A stretch of 64,000 nucleotides of DNA from assembly GCF_030643905.1 (NCBI RefSeq), contig NZ_CP121446.1, positions 1,364,001-1,428,000 on the forward strand, in the 5' to 3' direction. Below, one piece after another: positions 9,217 through 17,487 of this stretch; within the stretch, counting starts at the first letter, position 1, and every line of letters starts with the position of its first letter. A program made the position numbers and the translations under genes. The DNA is from Flavobacterium sp. IMCC34852 (GTDB taxonomy: Bacteria; Bacteroidota; Bacteroidia; Flavobacteriales; Flavobacteriaceae). Under the pieces are notes generated by a model. That model was not told where the DNA came from and ran no database searches. It saw nothing but the letters and a program-made list of their open reading frames with translations.

Positions 9217-11619
9217 ATGGAGCATAGTCATTTTGAATCTCAGGAAAACGAGAATCCCTTAAATATTATTAACGAATTATTTAAATATTTACGTTTTTGG
9301 TATTGGTTTTTATTGTCGGCGGTATTGTCTTTTTTAATAGTCAATTACTATTTAAATCACACGCTTTCGGTATATGAAACCAAAGCCAATATCAAAATTA
9401 TAGATGATTCTAAGAATAATTTTGTGTTGCCTGTAGCGGGTCTCACTTCTTTAGGAAGAACTAAAGTTAATTTAGATAATCAAATAGAAATTATCAAATC
9501 TTACCGAATTTTAGAGCAAGTTTCAAAAGAACTCAATTTGGATACCCAATATTATTCAATGGGTTATTTCAATAATATTGAGATTTGGAAAAAAAGACCT
9601 TTTAGTATTGAATGGCTTGAGTCGCCGGTTAATATGGAAGAAAAAAATATCGGTTTTGAGATTGAAATTGTTGGTAACGGATATAAAGTAGTAAGTATTA
9701 ACGGAGAGGAAGAAAATGAGAAAGTTTTTTCGTTTAACTCTGTTCAAAATATCAAAGGCATACCTTATAAATTATCGTTGCAGGTTGGGACAGATTTAAA
9801 GAAACTACAAGATAAAAGATTTCTGATAAAACATCTTCCTACCAAAACTACGGTTATGAATTTGGCAAATAACTTAAAAATTGCGAATTCTAATGAAAAC
9901 TCAGATATCCTTAATATTTCAATTTCGGGAACTAACAAAGACAAATCGGAAGCCATAGTCAATGAAATCATCAAGCAGTTTGATGTTGATGGATTGAATG
10001 ACAGAAGAATTGTTTCTCAAAAAACGATTGAATTTGTTAACGATCGTTTTAAATCCTTGGAAAGAGAGTTAGATTCTATTGAAACCCGCAAAGCCAATTA
10101 TAAAAGCAATAAAGAATTGACTTTTTTAGAAGCGGATGCTGCATCCACTTCTGCCAGTAAAGTTTCAGCCAAAAACGATGTTTTTCAAACAGAAACACAA
10201 ATTGCCTTATCCAAACTTTTAGAGCAATCCGTAAGAGCCGATAAAAAACTAGAATTGTTACCAACCAATATTGGTGTGGTCAATACTGATATTAATCAGT
10301 CGATTAACAATTTTAATACGGTTGTTTTGGAGCGAGACAGAATTGCCATGAGTGGTCTTGAAAACAATCCTAAGATAAAATATCTAAATGGTAAGCTCGC
10401 TGATTTACAAGTGAATATCCTGCAAACTATAAAAGATTACCAACAAGAATTAGAAGTTTCGCTCTCCAAGAATAACTACGTTAAGAAAACCTACTCAGAC
10501 AAAGTGAGTGATATTCCTTATGATGAAAAAATCTTAGGAAGTATAGAGCGTAATAAAAGCATTAAAGAGTCTTTATACATTTTGTTGCTGCAAAAAAGAG
10601 AAGAAGCCGCTGTAAATTTAGCTATAACTTCTTCTTCCATAAAAGTGGTTGATTATGCGATTACCAATACCAAACCCATTGCGCCTAAGAGAGGTACTTT
10701 TTACTTAGTAGCCATTGTCATAGGTTTACTAATTCCATTCTTAATTATCTATGTCGGATTCTTATTAGATGATAAATTGCATACGAAAGAAGATATACTG
10801 AAACTGACCAAAAGTAAAATCATCTTATCCGAAGTGCCGCATATTAATTCGGAAACTAAATTAACCAGTATAAATGACCGAACTTTACTGGGTGAATCAT
10901 TCAGAATCTTAAGAACAAACCTTACCTATATTTTTCCACTTCAAACCGAGAAAAAAGGACAAACGCTAATGGTAACTTCAACCATTAAAGGAGAAGGAAA
11001 AACATTTACCGCCCTCAATTTATCTATTTCTTTTTCTATCATGAATAAGAAGGTATTGTTGATAGGAGCGGACATGCGTAATCCGCAGTTGCATAATTAT
11101 TTAAATGTTAAAAAATCAGAAAAAGGATTGCAAAATTACTTGCATGATTTAAGCGTCGACTGGCATTCTACCCTAAAGAAAAATGTTAACGGGGTGGAAA
11201 ATTTAGACGTTATCCTTTCGGGTGCTATTCCGCCAAATCCTGCCGAATTACTTTCAAACGGAAGATTGGAAACCCTTATAAAAGAAGCTAAAGAAGAGTA
11301 TGACTTTATTATAGTAGATACGCCGCCAACCTTATTAGTAACCGATACACTGGTTATCTCTCATTTGGTAGATACTACACTGTATGTGGTTAGAGCTGAT
11401 TTTACCCCTAAAAATATTTTAGAATTCTCCTTGGATTTAAGCAACAGAGGTAAATTGAAAAATATGGCGTATGTCATTAACAATGTAGGATCTAATTACA
11501 AAGGATACAGCTATAACTACAAATACAGTTATGCCTACGGCTACGGCTACGGCTATGACGATGAAGATCGAAAAGACAACTCAATTATGAGAAAGATTCT
11601 ATCGGTTTTTAAAAGATAA
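9217..11619 (+). CDS. wzc: Wzc-like polysaccharide co-polymerase with BY-kinase domain
   Basis: An 800-residue inner-membrane protein. The first transmembrane helix is at about 31-48, a long periplasmic Wzz/GNVR domain with coiled coil follows, and the second helix is at about 494-516. The cytoplasmic tyrosine kinase has Walker A GEGKT (Lys595), Walker A' with Asp619 in LLIGADMRNP, and Walker B with Asp701 in FIIVDTPP. Residues 761-780 hold ten tyrosines, mostly at alternating positions, and form the autophosphorylation tail. The family controls polymer length and export through cyclic phosphorylation. The PHP-type phosphatase that would reverse this is encoded on the other strand, starting 5 bases beyond its stop. 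Confidence 0.94.
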   Translation: MEHSHFESQENENPLNIINELFKYLRFWYWFLLSAVLSFLIVNYYLNHTLSVYETKANIKIIDDSKNNFVLPVAGLTSLGRTKVNLDNQIEIIKSYRILEQVSKELNLDTQYYSMGYFNNIEIWKKRPFSIEWLESPVNMEEKNIGFEIEIVGNGYKVVSINGEEENEKVFSFNSVQNIKGIPYKLSLQVGTDLKKLQDKRFLIKHLPTKTTVMNLANNLKIANSNENSDILNISISGTNKDKSEAIVNEIIKQFDVDGLNDRRIVSQKTIEFVNDRFKSLERELDSIETRKANYKSNKELTFLEADAASTSASKVSAKNDVFQTETQIALSKLLEQSVRADKKLELLPTNIGVVNTDINQSINNFNTVVLERDRIAMSGLENNPKIKYLNGKLADLQVNILQTIKDYQQELEVSLSKNNYVKKTYSDKVSDIPYDEKILGSIERNKSIKESLYILLLQKREEAAVNLAITSSSIKVVDYAITNTKPIAPKRGTFYLVAIVIGLLIPFLIIYVGFLLDDKLHTKEDILKLTKSKIILSEVPHINSETKLTSINDRTLLGESFRILRTNLTYIFPLQTEKKGQTLMVTSTIKGEGKTFTALNLSISFSIMNKKVLLIGADMRNPQLHNYLNVKKSEKGLQNYLHDLSVDWHSTLKKNVNGVENLDVILSGAIPPNPAELLSNGRLETLIKEAKEEYDFIIVDTPPTLLVTDTLVISHLVDTTLYVVRADFTPKNILEFSLDLSNRGKLKNMAYVINNVGSNYKGYSYNYKYSYAYGYGYGYDDEDRKDNSIMRKILSVFKR

Positions 11620-11624
11620 ACCCA

Positions 11625-12365
11625 TTAGAAATTAAAGAAAGCATTGTTTTGGAAGACTAGCGGTAAACTACCATGGTTTTTCAAAACAATTTTCTTTTGT
11701 ATAAACTCCAAATGCCTGGTGTGGTGTACATCCGAACCAATAAAATCGATTAAACCGGCTTTGAGTAAAGCATCACTAATCTTTGCTACTCTCTCGCCAT
11801 AATATCCAACAGTGGAGAGCATGTTTAACTGAAAAAGACATCCGGCTTTCTTAAGTTTTTTGTAATCAACTAAGGAAGGATGATGGTAAAAATTATACCT
11901 TTCAGGATGCGCCAAAACCGGTTGGTAGCCGGCAATTTGCAATTCAAACAATATGTCGTAAAGTTGAATCGGCGGATTCAAATAGGAAATCTCCACCAAA
12001 ACATGATTCTCTTTTAAGGTTAAGAGTTTTTCAGTCTTGAAAAGATCAACAAACTCTGCGTCAATCATATATTCCGCGGCTGCTTTGAAATTGTTTTCAA
12101 GGTTTGGAAGTTTTAATGCTGTCGTAGTGGTTTGTAATTTTTCCTCAATTTGGTCTCTTTTGTTATTCCAAACTTCACCCATAACATGCGGTGTGGTGAT
12201 GAATTTTGTGAAACCTAATTTTTGCAAACCCTCTATCAAAACAGTAGTGTCTTCTAAGGTAGCGGCACCGTCATCAATACCCGGAAGTAAATGAGAATGT
12301 ATGTCGATGTGATTGCTTGGAATTAAATCACACAAATAAGGCTTTGGTTTAAAAAAATGAATCAA
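11625..12365 (-). CDS. CpsB/YwqE-like PHP-domain tyrosine-protein phosphatase
   Basis: A 246-residue metal-dependent phosphatase of the PHP superfamily. Metal-ligand motifs are HIDIHSHLLPGIDDG near the N-terminus, His residues in TPHVMGEVWNN and AHPERY, and GSDVHHTRH near the C-terminus. CpsB and YwqE of Gram-positive bacteria dephosphorylate the tyrosine-rich tails of capsule kinases, and this gene lies tail to tail with the Wzc-like kinase. The start is TTG at 12365. There is no in-frame ATG between it and the metal motif, and a promoter-like element lies 20 bases upstream. Having its own promoter would allow kinase and phosphatase levels to be set separately. Confidence 0.9.
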   Translation of the reverse strand: MIHFFKPKPYLCDLIPSNHIDIHSHLLPGIDDGAATLEDTTVLIEGLQKLGFTKFITTPHVMGEVWNNKRDQIEEKLQTTTTALKLPNLENNFKAAAEYMIDAEFVDLFKTEKLLTLKENHVLVEISYLNPPIQLYDILFELQIAGYQPVLAHPERYNFYHHPSLVDYKKLKKAGCLFQLNMLSTVGYYGERVAKISDALLKAGLIDFIGSDVHHTRHLEFIQKKIVLKNHGSLPLVFQNNAFFNF

Positions 12366-12384
12366 AATGAGGTTTTTATCGGCA

Positions 12385-12392
12385 CAAAATTA
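12385..12392 (-). promoter_or_regulatory. Promoter -7 element for the phosphatase gene
   Basis: Read on the minus strand this is TAATTTTG, an exact TAnnTTTG match, 20 bases before the TTG start. A minus-strand TTG at 12417-12415 lies 22 bases further upstream, within the 17-23 spacing known for Flavobacterium promoters. Confidence 0.55.
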
Positions 12393-12474
12393 AACAATTT
12401 ATTATCGGTTTTACCAATTTAAATGAATTAGTAAATAAAACAAGTCAATTCTTTCTATAGGGTTTCCTAATTTA

Positions 12475-12482
12475 TATATTTG
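12475..12482 (+). promoter_or_regulatory. Promoter -7 element for the Wzm/Wzt-led operon
   Basis: TATATTTG matches TAnnTTTG exactly and lies 46 bases before the Wzm ATG. No clean TTG is seen at the -33 position. It is the only consensus-like element I noticed before the 23-gene run that follows, so it may drive much of it. With the phosphatase promoter it makes this 163-base gap a divergent control region. Confidence 0.5.
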
Positions 12483-12528
12483 CAATTAATAGTTAACTTT
12501 GAACGTTTCTTTAACCCAAAAAACCTAA

Positions 12529-13398
12529 ATGGAAAACAATAGTCAGTCTCAAGATTGGGATTTAATCATCAAAGGGCATACCTCGCTTTTTGACCTTAAA
12601 TTCAAGGATCTTTGGAATTACAGAGATTTGTTGTTGATGTTTGTAAAACGCGATTTTGTTAGTTTTTACAAGCAAACCATTTTAGGACCGCTTTGGTTTT
12701 TTATCCAGCCGATATTCACCACTTTAGTCTTTACTTTTGTCTTCGGAAACTTAGCCGGAATCAGTACAGACGGATTGCCGAACCAATTATTTTATTTGGC
12801 CGGAATCACCGCTTGGAATTACTTCTCCGATTGCTTAACCAAAACCAGTACCGTTTTTAAAGACAACGCCAATATTTTCGGGAAAGTCTATTTCCCCAGA
12901 TTAATTATGCCGTTGAGTATAGTAGTGAGTAATTTAGTGCGCTTCGGAGTACAGTTGATTTTACTATTCTTGTTGATGCTTTATTTTTACCTTAATCCTA
13001 TTGAAGGAACAAGTTTTCAAGTCAGCAATGGCATATTTCTCTTCCCTTTTTTAGTCTTGCTGATGGCTTTTTTAGGATTAGGATTAGGACTGATTATTAC
13101 CGCAGTAACTACAAAATATAAGGACTTAACTTTCTTGGTTACTTTTGGAGTACAATTGTTAATGTATGCTACAACGGTAATCTACCCGTTGAGTTACGCC
13201 CGCGAAAAAGGTTATGGACATATTGTCGAATTGAATCCCATGACCGGTATTATTGAAGCTTTCCGCTATGCTTTTTTAGGCAAAGGCGAATTTACCTTGT
13301 GGAGTATAGGCTATTCTACCGCAGTAACTTTAGTGATTCTTTTTCTAGGCATTATCATTTTTAATAAAACCGAAAAAAACTTCGTTGATACCATCTAA
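12529..13398 (+). CDS. wzm: Wzm-like ABC-2 polysaccharide export permease
   Basis: A 289-residue inner-membrane permease of the ABC-2 (TagG/KpsM/Wzm) family. It has a cytoplasmic N-terminal amphipathic segment containing FVKRDFVSFYKQTILGPLW, the family's usual entry into helix 1, followed by six hydrophobic segments, with TVIYPLSY before the last pair. It pairs with the ATPase that starts on its last base (1-nt overlap), so the two are translationally coupled. The transporter would move undecaprenyl-diphosphate-linked O-antigen or a similar polymer to the periplasm. Confidence 0.93.
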   Translation: MENNSQSQDWDLIIKGHTSLFDLKFKDLWNYRDLLLMFVKRDFVSFYKQTILGPLWFFIQPIFTTLVFTFVFGNLAGISTDGLPNQLFYLAGITAWNYFSDCLTKTSTVFKDNANIFGKVYFPRLIMPLSIVVSNLVRFGVQLILLFLLMLYFYLNPIEGTSFQVSNGIFLFPFLVLLMAFLGLGLGLIITAVTTKYKDLTFLVTFGVQLLMYATTVIYPLSYAREKGYGHIVELNPMTGIIEAFRYAFLGKGEFTLWSIGYSTAVTLVILFLGIIIFNKTEKNFVDTI

Positions 13399-14663
13399 TG
13401 AGTAGTCCAATCATAAAAGTAGAAAACCTTTCAAAAGCCTATCAAATTGGGCAAATTGGAACCGGAACGATTTCAAGAGATATTGAGCGTTTTTGGCTAA
13501 CCAAAGTGCGCGGTAAAGAAGATCCGTTTCTAAAAATCGGACAAACCAACGACCGAAGTACCAAAGGCGACAGCGATATCGTATGGTCTTTAAAAGATGT
13601 CAATTTCGAAATCAATCAAGGGGAAGCGGTTGGCATTATAGGTAAAAACGGCGCCGGAAAAAGTACCTTATTAAAATTATTGTCCAGAGTAACCGGACCA
13701 ACCACCGGCGAAATCAAAATAAAAGGCAGAATTGCCAGTTTACTGGAAGTGGGAACCGGTTTTCATCCCGAATTATCCGGTAAAGAAAACATTTACCTTA
13801 ACGGTGCCATTCTCGGAATGCGCAAAAAAGAAATCACCCGAAAACTAGAAGAAATCATCGACTTTTCAGGTGTAGAACGATACATCGATACTCCCGTAAA
13901 AAGGTATTCTTCCGGAATGTACGTGCGTTTGGCGTTTGCCGTAGCCGCGCATCTCGAAAGTGAAATCCTAATCGTTGACGAAGTATTGGCCGTAGGTGAT
14001 GCCGAATTCCAAAAGAAATGTTTGGGCAAAATGGGTGACATCAGCAAAGGTCAAGGGCGAACAGTACTTTTCGTATCACACAATATGGCTGCGGTTCAAA
14101 ATTTATGTAGCAAAGGCTTGTTGATAGAAAACGGGCAAATGATGTTCCAAGGGAATATCAACGAAACCATTACGACTTATTTGCAAGGCAACGCGTTTTC
14201 GAACGATTTATTAAATGTCAGAGGCCGAAAAGGCAACGGTAAAGTCAAGTTTGAACGCATAGATATCTACGGTGAAAATGCTTCAGAAAGTATCATTTCG
14301 GGGAAAGATTTGCACCTCAATTTAAAACTCCAAAACCGAGAGAAAATCTCTAGCGACAGAATCCGATTGGATGTGCGCATCGAAGATGATTTCGGTCAGC
14401 GTTTGTGTTGGGTCAGCTCGAGTTTGGTTGACATCGACCCACAAATCGTTCCCCAAAACATCAACATCACTTTCCCAAGAAATACGTTCAATAACGGAGT
14501 TTATTTTGCCACGATTTACATGACCGTCGATAACGAAGTAGCCGATTGGATTGACAATGCTTTCCAAATCATTGTTGAAGAAGGCGACTTTTTCGGCAAT
14601 GGAATGCAAGTACCCAATCGTCAAAGTAAGATTTTAATGGATTTCGGAATGCGTTTTACCTAA
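13398..14663 (+). CDS. wzt: Wzt-like ABC ATPase with C-terminal carbohydrate-binding domain
   Basis: A 421-residue protein. The nucleotide-binding domain has Walker A GKNGAGKST (Lys88), signature YSSGMYVR (170-177), and Walker B with Asp194-Glu195 in LIVDEVLAVGD. A ~160-residue C-terminal beta-rich domain (about 260-421) matches the size and position of the Wzt domain that, in E. coli O8/O9a, recognises a modified chain end. This implies that export waits for a cap on the glycan. The FkbM methyltransferase encoded 12 bases downstream is a candidate cap enzyme. The insert between the first strand and Walker A (about 20-60) is typical of the O-antigen ATPase subgroup. Confidence 0.93.
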   Translation: MSSPIIKVENLSKAYQIGQIGTGTISRDIERFWLTKVRGKEDPFLKIGQTNDRSTKGDSDIVWSLKDVNFEINQGEAVGIIGKNGAGKSTLLKLLSRVTGPTTGEIKIKGRIASLLEVGTGFHPELSGKENIYLNGAILGMRKKEITRKLEEIIDFSGVERYIDTPVKRYSSGMYVRLAFAVAAHLESEILIVDEVLAVGDAEFQKKCLGKMGDISKGQGRTVLFVSHNMAAVQNLCSKGLLIENGQMMFQGNINETITTYLQGNAFSNDLLNVRGRKGNGKVKFERIDIYGENASESIISGKDLHLNLKLQNREKISSDRIRLDVRIEDDFGQRLCWVSSSLVDIDPQIVPQNINITFPRNTFNNGVYFATIYMTVDNEVADWIDNAFQIIVEEGDFFGNGMQVPNRQSKILMDFGMRFT

Positions 14664-14675
14664 GATTTTTTAAAA

Positions 14676-15515
14676 ATGAAAAATACAATTATAACTTTTT
14701 TACTTTTTCTTTACCACAAGGTCAAGCGCAGTCATTTGTTGCGAAAATGGATTAAACAATTAATCGGTTCGGGTAAAATTGTCCTTGATTTTAATGGGTT
14801 TAAAATGTATGCCGGCGTGACTTCGGCCATCGAATCTAATGTTGTTTTTAACAGTTATAACGAAATAAAAGTCTTAGAATTAATTTCAAAATTGGCTTCC
14901 AAAGGCTATCATTTTATAGACATCGGAACCAATATCGGAATCCATTCCCTCACTGCCGCTAAGGCCAATTCCAATATTGAGATTTTTTCTTTCGAGCCCG
15001 AATCCAATAATTTCACCAACTTTATCCAAAATATTGGGTTAAACCAATTTGACAATATCCGTCCGTTCAAAATGGGATTGGGCAATTTCAAAGGCAATAC
15101 CTTTATGAATATCAATGAAGGTTGGAACAAAGGAAAACACTCTTTAAAAGTGAACTTTCAGGAAAACGATAAAAAAATCACGATTCCCGTAAACCAATTA
15201 GACAGTTTCAAGGAATATGTCACCGGAAATCAGTTGTTGCTTAAAATTGATGTCGAAGGTTTCGAAAAAGAAGTCCTAGAAGGCGCCAAAGCGGTGGTAA
15301 GTCAAGTTGAAAATGCGGTGATTATTATCGAATTGGTAACCGAAATCAACAGCCTGGAAACTTGTAATCAGATAGTGAATTTGCTCAAAGAATACAGTTT
15401 CGACCAAATTTATAAAATCAATGCTGAAAACCAATTGGCCACCGTTCATGCTTATGAAGGCAGTGCCGATTATGTTTTTCTAAAAGGAACGGAAGCGACT
15501 AAACTCTTATTCTAA
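14676..15515 (+). CDS. FkbM-family SAM-dependent methyltransferase (first of three)
   Basis: A 279-residue Rossmann-fold methyltransferase. Motif I is FIDIGTNIGIHSLTAA, followed by the acidic SAM-ribose contact FSFEPES and the FkbM signature LLKIDVEGFEKEVLEGA. The family O-methylates sugars or polyketides, and here a sugar hydroxyl is the likely target. Its position directly after Wzt makes it the best candidate for chain-end methylation, as WbdD-type enzymes do for other Wzt transporters, although WbdD belongs to a different family. It differs clearly in sequence from the two other FkbM proteins in the window. Confidence 0.85.
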   Translation: MKNTIITFLLFLYHKVKRSHLLRKWIKQLIGSGKIVLDFNGFKMYAGVTSAIESNVVFNSYNEIKVLELISKLASKGYHFIDIGTNIGIHSLTAAKANSNIEIFSFEPESNNFTNFIQNIGLNQFDNIRPFKMGLGNFKGNTFMNINEGWNKGKHSLKVNFQENDKKITIPVNQLDSFKEYVTGNQLLLKIDVEGFEKEVLEGAKAVVSQVENAVIIIELVTEINSLETCNQIVNLLKEYSFDQIYKINAENQLATVHAYEGSADYVFLKGTEATKLLF

Positions 15516-15524
15516 TTTTTAAAA

Positions 15525-16541
15525 ATGCGCCTAGGATTCAACCCCCATAAAGATGTACCACAAGACCCAACCGAGTTCAAACATCAGGTGGTTATTCCGG
15601 TGTATATCCCTAATCAGGAAGGCTATTTTAAAGACAGTTTCAAAAATTTTCAGTTGTGTCTCGAATCCTTGTTCCTAACTTGTCACAACAAAACATTCAT
15701 CACCATTGTCAATAACGGCAGTTGTACCGAAGTCAAAGCATATTTAAACGACTTGTTCGAGACCCAAAAAATCAACGAGCTAATTCATTCTGAGAACATT
15801 GGTAAACTTAATGCTATTCTCAAAGGTTTGGCCGGAAACAACATTGAATTGGTTACCATTTCCGATGCCGATGTATTGTTTTTAGAGAATTGGCAACAAG
15901 AAACCGTAGCCGTTTTTAATCAGTTTCCCAAAGCCGGTGTGGTTGGAATCGTACCACAGTTCCGCACTTTCGGACATTGTTGCGGCAATATGATTTTTGA
16001 CAATTTGTTGACCAAAAAATTAAAATTCAAACCGGTCCAAAACGTTGAAGCCCTCAAAAAATTCTACTACAGCATAGGCTGGGGCGATGATTACAATCCC
16101 GATTATCTGAAACAGATTTTGACCATCGAGAACGGGAATCACAGTGCGGTTGTGGGTTCGGGACATTTTGTGGCAACCTACCGCAAAGAATTGTTTACCG
16201 AAATCCCGACGTATTTAGGGTTCAAATTAGGCGGCACTTCAGAAAGGTATTTGGATGAAGCGACTTTACCCTACGGTTTGTGGCGTTTGACCACCAATGA
16301 CAATTATGCTTATCACCTCGGGAATGTGTATGAAGAATGGATGACCCAAGAGATTCAATCTTTCCAAAACAAAGAGAACTCCATTCCTGAATTGCATGCA
16401 TTAGCCTCTTTTAAAAAAGTGAGTGCTTTTAGCTACTATCTCAAGAACAAGCTGTTTATCAAGTTTTTCAACAAAAGAAAATACCGCCGCCTTTTTTATA
16501 AATTTATTGGTTTGCCCAAAACCATGATTCAAAAATATTAG
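15525..16541 (+). CDS. GT2-like (GT-A fold) glycosyltransferase
   Basis: A 338-residue protein with a GT-A fold. It has an N-terminal strand HQVVIPVYIPN, a nucleotide-binding VNNGSC, the acceptor-side SENIGKLNAILKGL, and a metal-binding Asp-X-Asp in TISDADVLFLENW. The C-terminal third is rich in aromatic residues and has a basic end (KFFNKRKYRRLFYK) suited to membrane association. It has no transmembrane helix, so it should work on the cytoplasmic face. The donor and linkage cannot be read from the sequence. It lies 7 bases before the next transferase gene. Confidence 0.8.
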   Translation: MRLGFNPHKDVPQDPTEFKHQVVIPVYIPNQEGYFKDSFKNFQLCLESLFLTCHNKTFITIVNNGSCTEVKAYLNDLFETQKINELIHSENIGKLNAILKGLAGNNIELVTISDADVLFLENWQQETVAVFNQFPKAGVVGIVPQFRTFGHCCGNMIFDNLLTKKLKFKPVQNVEALKKFYYSIGWGDDYNPDYLKQILTIENGNHSAVVGSGHFVATYRKELFTEIPTYLGFKLGGTSERYLDEATLPYGLWRLTTNDNYAYHLGNVYEEWMTQEIQSFQNKENSIPELHALASFKKVSAFSYYLKNKLFIKFFNKRKYRRLFYKFIGLPKTMIQKY

Positions 16542-16548
16542 TCGAGCT

Positions 16549-17457
16549 ATGTCAGTAGTCAAAACAACCATATTAATTTCCACCAAGAATCGTTGTGCTG
16601 ACTTGCTTTTCACCTTGGAAAAAATCAGATATTTAATTGATGAGCAGCTGACATGCGTAGTTTTTGACGATGGTTCTACAGATGACACGTTTGAAAAAGT
16701 CAAAACACAATTCCCTCAAGTACAGTTGCATCGAAATGAAGTCTCCAAAGGCTACATCTATTGTCGGAACAAAATGCTCAACGAAACCGATGCCGATTAC
16801 GCTATTTCTTTGGATGATGATGCCCATTTTCTGAGTGATAACCCCATTGATTCCATCCAAAATTATTTTGACAATAACCCAAGTTGCGGACTTATAGCAA
16901 CCAGAATATTTTGGGGCAAAACCACTCCGGAAACTTTGCAAACAGAGGAAATATCTCAAAAAGTAAAAAGTTTTGTAGGCTGTGGACATGTATGGAATAT
17001 GAAAGCGTGGCGCGAAATTCCCAATTATCCCGAATGGTTTGACTTTTACGGCGAAGAGAATTTTGCCTCGTTCCAATTATTCAAAACCCAATGGGAAGTA
17101 CATTACGTGCCCGAAATATTGGTGCAACACCGTGTCGATTTAAAAGAAAGAGCCAAAGACACCAAAGCTTTTGCCTTCCGTTATCGCAGAGCCATTCGCG
17201 CTGATTGGTACACTTATTTTCTATTCTTGCCTTGGTCAAAAATCCCGAGAAAGATGGCGTATTCGCTTTGGATGCAAGGGAAAGGCAAAATTTTAAAAGG
17301 ACAGTTTAAAGTAATTACACCTTTGTTTTTGGCGATTTGCGATTTGTTTTTGGCGGTGCCCAAATTGATTCAACACAGAAATGCGCTGACTTCTCAAGAA
17401 TATGAGGCTTATGCCAAATTAAACGAGGCAAAAATATTTTGGAAACCGGAAAAATAG
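16549..17457 (+). CDS. GT2 family glycosyltransferase
   Basis: A 302-residue GT-A enzyme. It has an opening strand TILISTKNRCADLLFTLEKI, the nucleotide contact VVFDDGSTD, and the metal-binding ISLDDDAHF. A later GEENFASFQL segment fits the catalytic-base ED-X motif of GT2 enzymes. A hydrophobic stretch near residue 260 (PLFLAICDLFLAVPKL) may dip into the membrane. It sits immediately upstream of the nonulosonic-acid genes, so transfer of that sugar or its acceptor is possible but unproven. Confidence 0.85.
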   Translation: MSVVKTTILISTKNRCADLLFTLEKIRYLIDEQLTCVVFDDGSTDDTFEKVKTQFPQVQLHRNEVSKGYIYCRNKMLNETDADYAISLDDDAHFLSDNPIDSIQNYFDNNPSCGLIATRIFWGKTTPETLQTEEISQKVKSFVGCGHVWNMKAWREIPNYPEWFDFYGEENFASFQLFKTQWEVHYVPEILVQHRVDLKERAKDTKAFAFRYRRAIRADWYTYFLFLPWSKIPRKMAYSLWMQGKGKILKGQFKVITPLFLAICDLFLAVPKLIQHRNALTSQEYEAYAKLNEAKIFWKPEK

Positions 17458-17487
17458 TTATTTTTACTTCCGTTACAATCCAAATTG

